Shown here piece after piece: positions 34,587 to 35,901 of a stretch of 35,901 nt of DNA (position 1 is its first letter; each line of letters begins with the position of its first letter). Both the position numbers and the translations under genes were made by a program. Source of the DNA: Paraglaciecola arctica (GTDB lineage: Bacteria > Pseudomonadota > Gammaproteobacteria > Enterobacterales > Alteromonadaceae); the NCBI RefSeq assembly GCF_018861065.1, contig NZ_JAHKQO010000028.1, forward strand, positions 85,136 to 121,036, read 5' to 3'. The notes beneath the pieces were generated by a model. That model ran no database searches and was not told the DNA's origin. It saw only the letters and a list, made by a program, of their open reading frames with translations.

Positions 34587-35492
34587 ATGAAACATCACAC
34601 AGTCGACATTGAAAACGTCAATATACACTATGTAGAAGCCGTGACATCAGCTAACAAAGCCCAACAAACTATGGTTTTTTTACATGGTTTTCCTGAATAC
34701 TGGGGTACATGGCACGCACAATTAGATTACTTTTCGAATGATTATCGGGTCATAGCGCCTGATCTTCCTGGTTATAATTTAAGTGATAAACCACAACAAC
34801 AGTCATTTTTTGAAGTGCCTAATCTAATACAATTTATTGCTAAATTTATAAAAAGTGTGGCGCCACAGGATAAAGTTATTCTCGTGGCACATGATTGGGG
34901 CGGTGCAATTGCATGGCCTCTCGCTGCGTTTTTTCCTCACCTTGTCGAAAAGCTTGTCATTCTCAATGCAGCGCATCCAAGCATTTTTACACGGGAAATG
35001 ATATCGAATCCCCAACAACGTCAAAAAAGTGAATATATCCACGAATTGATAGCAGCTGACGGCGAGCAAAAACTATCGCAGAATCATTTCCAATATCTAA
35101 AAGATAAAATTTTTGCAGGTATGCGCGAAGGCACTTTAACCGAGTCACAACGTATTGCCTATGAATCGGTATGGGCACAACCTGGTGCAGTAAACGGCAT
35201 GTTGCAATACTATCGAGCCATGCCTCAACTTGCGCCATCTGAGAAAGCCTCAGATAACACCAATGGGCCAGTAGTGGCGGCAACTAAAATGAAAATCCCG
35301 AATATCCGTATTGATTGTCCCACACTCATATTGTGGGGTGAGCAAGATCAGGCCTTTGTGAAAGAAAATGTTGTAGGGGTAGAGGAGTATGTGCCTAATC
35401 TGCAAATTAAACGCTTTCCCAATGCCAGTCATTGGTTACAACACGAATTACCGAACCAAGTGAATCAGGAAATTGATAATTTTCTTAAATAA
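34587..35492 (+). CDS. Alpha/beta hydrolase, soluble epoxide hydrolase-like
   Basis: A 301-residue alpha/beta hydrolase: HGFPEYWGTW (33-42), nucleophile D103 in AHDWGGA, acid D254 in WGEQDQAF, base H282 in ASHWLQHE, and cap YYRAMP carrying the Tyr expected in epoxide hydrolases (LNYYR/NWYR). An Asp nucleophile rules out a serine esterase; it could still act as a dehalogenase, because D-W is also found there, but the HGFPE motif and cap tyrosine favour epoxide hydrolysis to a diol. The start is ATG 34587; a TTG at 34572 is less likely. It lies after the operon terminator, so probably has its own promoter. Its stop codon TAA straddles the edge of an inserted repeat element. Confidence 0.88.
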   Translation: MKHHTVDIENVNIHYVEAVTSANKAQQTMVFLHGFPEYWGTWHAQLDYFSNDYRVIAPDLPGYNLSDKPQQQSFFEVPNLIQFIAKFIKSVAPQDKVILVAHDWGGAIAWPLAAFFPHLVEKLVILNAAHPSIFTREMISNPQQRQKSEYIHELIAADGEQKLSQNHFQYLKDKIFAGMREGTLTESQRIAYESVWAQPGAVNGMLQYYRAMPQLAPSEKASDNTNGPVVAATKMKIPNIRIDCPTLILWGEQDQAFVKENVVGVEEYVPNLQIKRFPNASHWLQHELPNQVNQEIDNFLK

Positions 35493-35634
35493 CCTGAGCT
35501 CGGGATAAGAAATGTCGACAACAAAAAAATTAGTTAAATTTCAATGAGATACGAACTTCATCGATACTTGTTGACGGTCAATTTGGGGCAAAAATAGCGT
35601 CGCTTACAGGCGTTGGTTAACCCGAGTTCAGGTT
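35491..35634. mobile_element. MITE-like element with 18-bp terminal inverted repeats and 4-bp target duplication
   Basis: The left end AACCTGAGCTCGGGATAA (35491-35508) and the reverse complement of the right end (35617-35634) agree at 16 of 18 bases. The direct repeat AAAT flanks both sides (35487-35490 and 35635-35638). The 144-bp body has no coding potential, so it would depend on a transposase elsewhere. The family is not identified from sequence alone. The gap 35493-35780 otherwise holds only the terminator at 35667. Confidence 0.7.
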
Positions 35635-35666
35635 AAATAATATTAACGAGTGCTTTCTGACAGGTA

Positions 35667-35695
35667 AAAAAATAGCCTCAAAAGAGGCCATTTTT
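35667..35695 (-). terminator. Rho-independent terminator for the gene at the right edge
   Basis: GCCTC and GAGGC pair around AAAA, extended past one mismatch by AAAAAT/ATTTTT. On the minus strand it exits into T7, about 85 bases beyond the stop codon at 35781-35783. Confidence 0.75.
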
Positions 35696-35780
35696 AAAGG
35701 TAAGTTGCTTCTTTTTTAAGAGATCACGACTTACCAACCATGTTGAACGTTTAGTTCGTTCTAGAACAATTCTTTTAAGC

Positions 35781-35901
35781 TTATATTCTGTCGTTTAATG
35801 CAGCCACGATAGGAGAAGCATCTAAGCCATTTTCAGAGGCCCAAGCTAGTACAGTTTTACCGTCTTTTTCTGGAGAGCTTAAGTCACCCTTAGGCATTTT
35901 T
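35781..35901 (-). CDS. C-terminal end of an unidentified protein (cut by window edge)
   Basis: An open minus-strand frame enters from the right edge and ends at TAA (35783-35781). The visible 39 codons end TVLAWASENGLDASPIVAALNDRI. An ATG at 35897 is in frame but has no visible upstream sequence, so it could be internal or a real start of a 38-residue peptide. The terminator ~85 bases downstream supports a real gene. Mixed acidic/helical composition; no family recognised. Confidence 0.5.
   Translation of the reverse strand, partial: KMPKGDLSSPEKDGKTVLAWASENGLDASPIVAALNDRI

Overview
The window looks like the chromosome of a marine gammaproteobacterium of the Alteromonadales, close to Paraglaciecola/Glaciecola/Alteromonas. 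The basis is moderate-to-low G+C, E. coli-like htpG and adk genes, a TonB-dependent receptor with a Fur box, a secreted M1 peptidase, and a fatty-acid/haloalkane gene cluster. This is inferred from gene style and not from a marker gene. The window holds 24 complete protein genes and one gene cut by the right edge. I saw no rRNA, tRNA or CRISPR array.

Layout. (1) 1-3735: a TetR regulator and a DHDPS-family aldolase/lyase in one transcript, converging on a PAS-GGDEF-EAL protein. (2) 3736-8719: a stress and housekeeping block with htpG (behind a good sigma-32 promoter), adk, a MAPEG membrane protein, the small heat-shock protein ibpA (5' leader with a ROSE-type RNA thermometer) and an Asp/Glu racemase. 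(3) 8920-16504: a five-gene minus-strand operon, adaptor > ABC ATPase > fused FtsX-type permease > NtrC-family regulator > NtrY-type kinase. It is led by a near-consensus sigma-54 promoter with two upstream direct repeats. (4) 16885-25333: a Fur-controlled TonB receptor, a GAF-PAS hybrid kinase, a periplasmic M1 aminopeptidase and a secreted protein resembling nucleoside hydrolases. (5) 25454-35492: a catabolic island. Leftward run haloalkane dehalogenase (HLD-I), SDR and acyl-CoA ligase; rightward run FadJ-type fusion, thiolase, long acyl-CoA dehydrogenase and then an epoxide-hydrolase-like protein. (6) 35491-35901: a 144-bp MITE-like element inserted at a stop codon, and the 3' end of an unidentified gene.

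How the genes work together. The most system-like part is region 3. A transporter is transcribed with a two-component pair whose response regulator is of the class that activates sigma-54 promoters, and the operon promoter is sigma-54 type, so a positive feedback loop is the natural reading. The kinase has two membrane helices and almost no periplasmic loop, and it sits next to an FtsX-superfamily permease. This recalls the Firmicute BceS/BceAB logic, in which the transporter is the sensor; here it would be built from unrelated proteobacterial regulatory parts. Region 5 could carry a halogenated or oxygenated aliphatic compound through dehalogenation, oxidation, CoA activation and beta-oxidation; the shared divergent promoter contains two dyad-symmetric sites. 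Both interpretations are inference from gene content and visible motifs.
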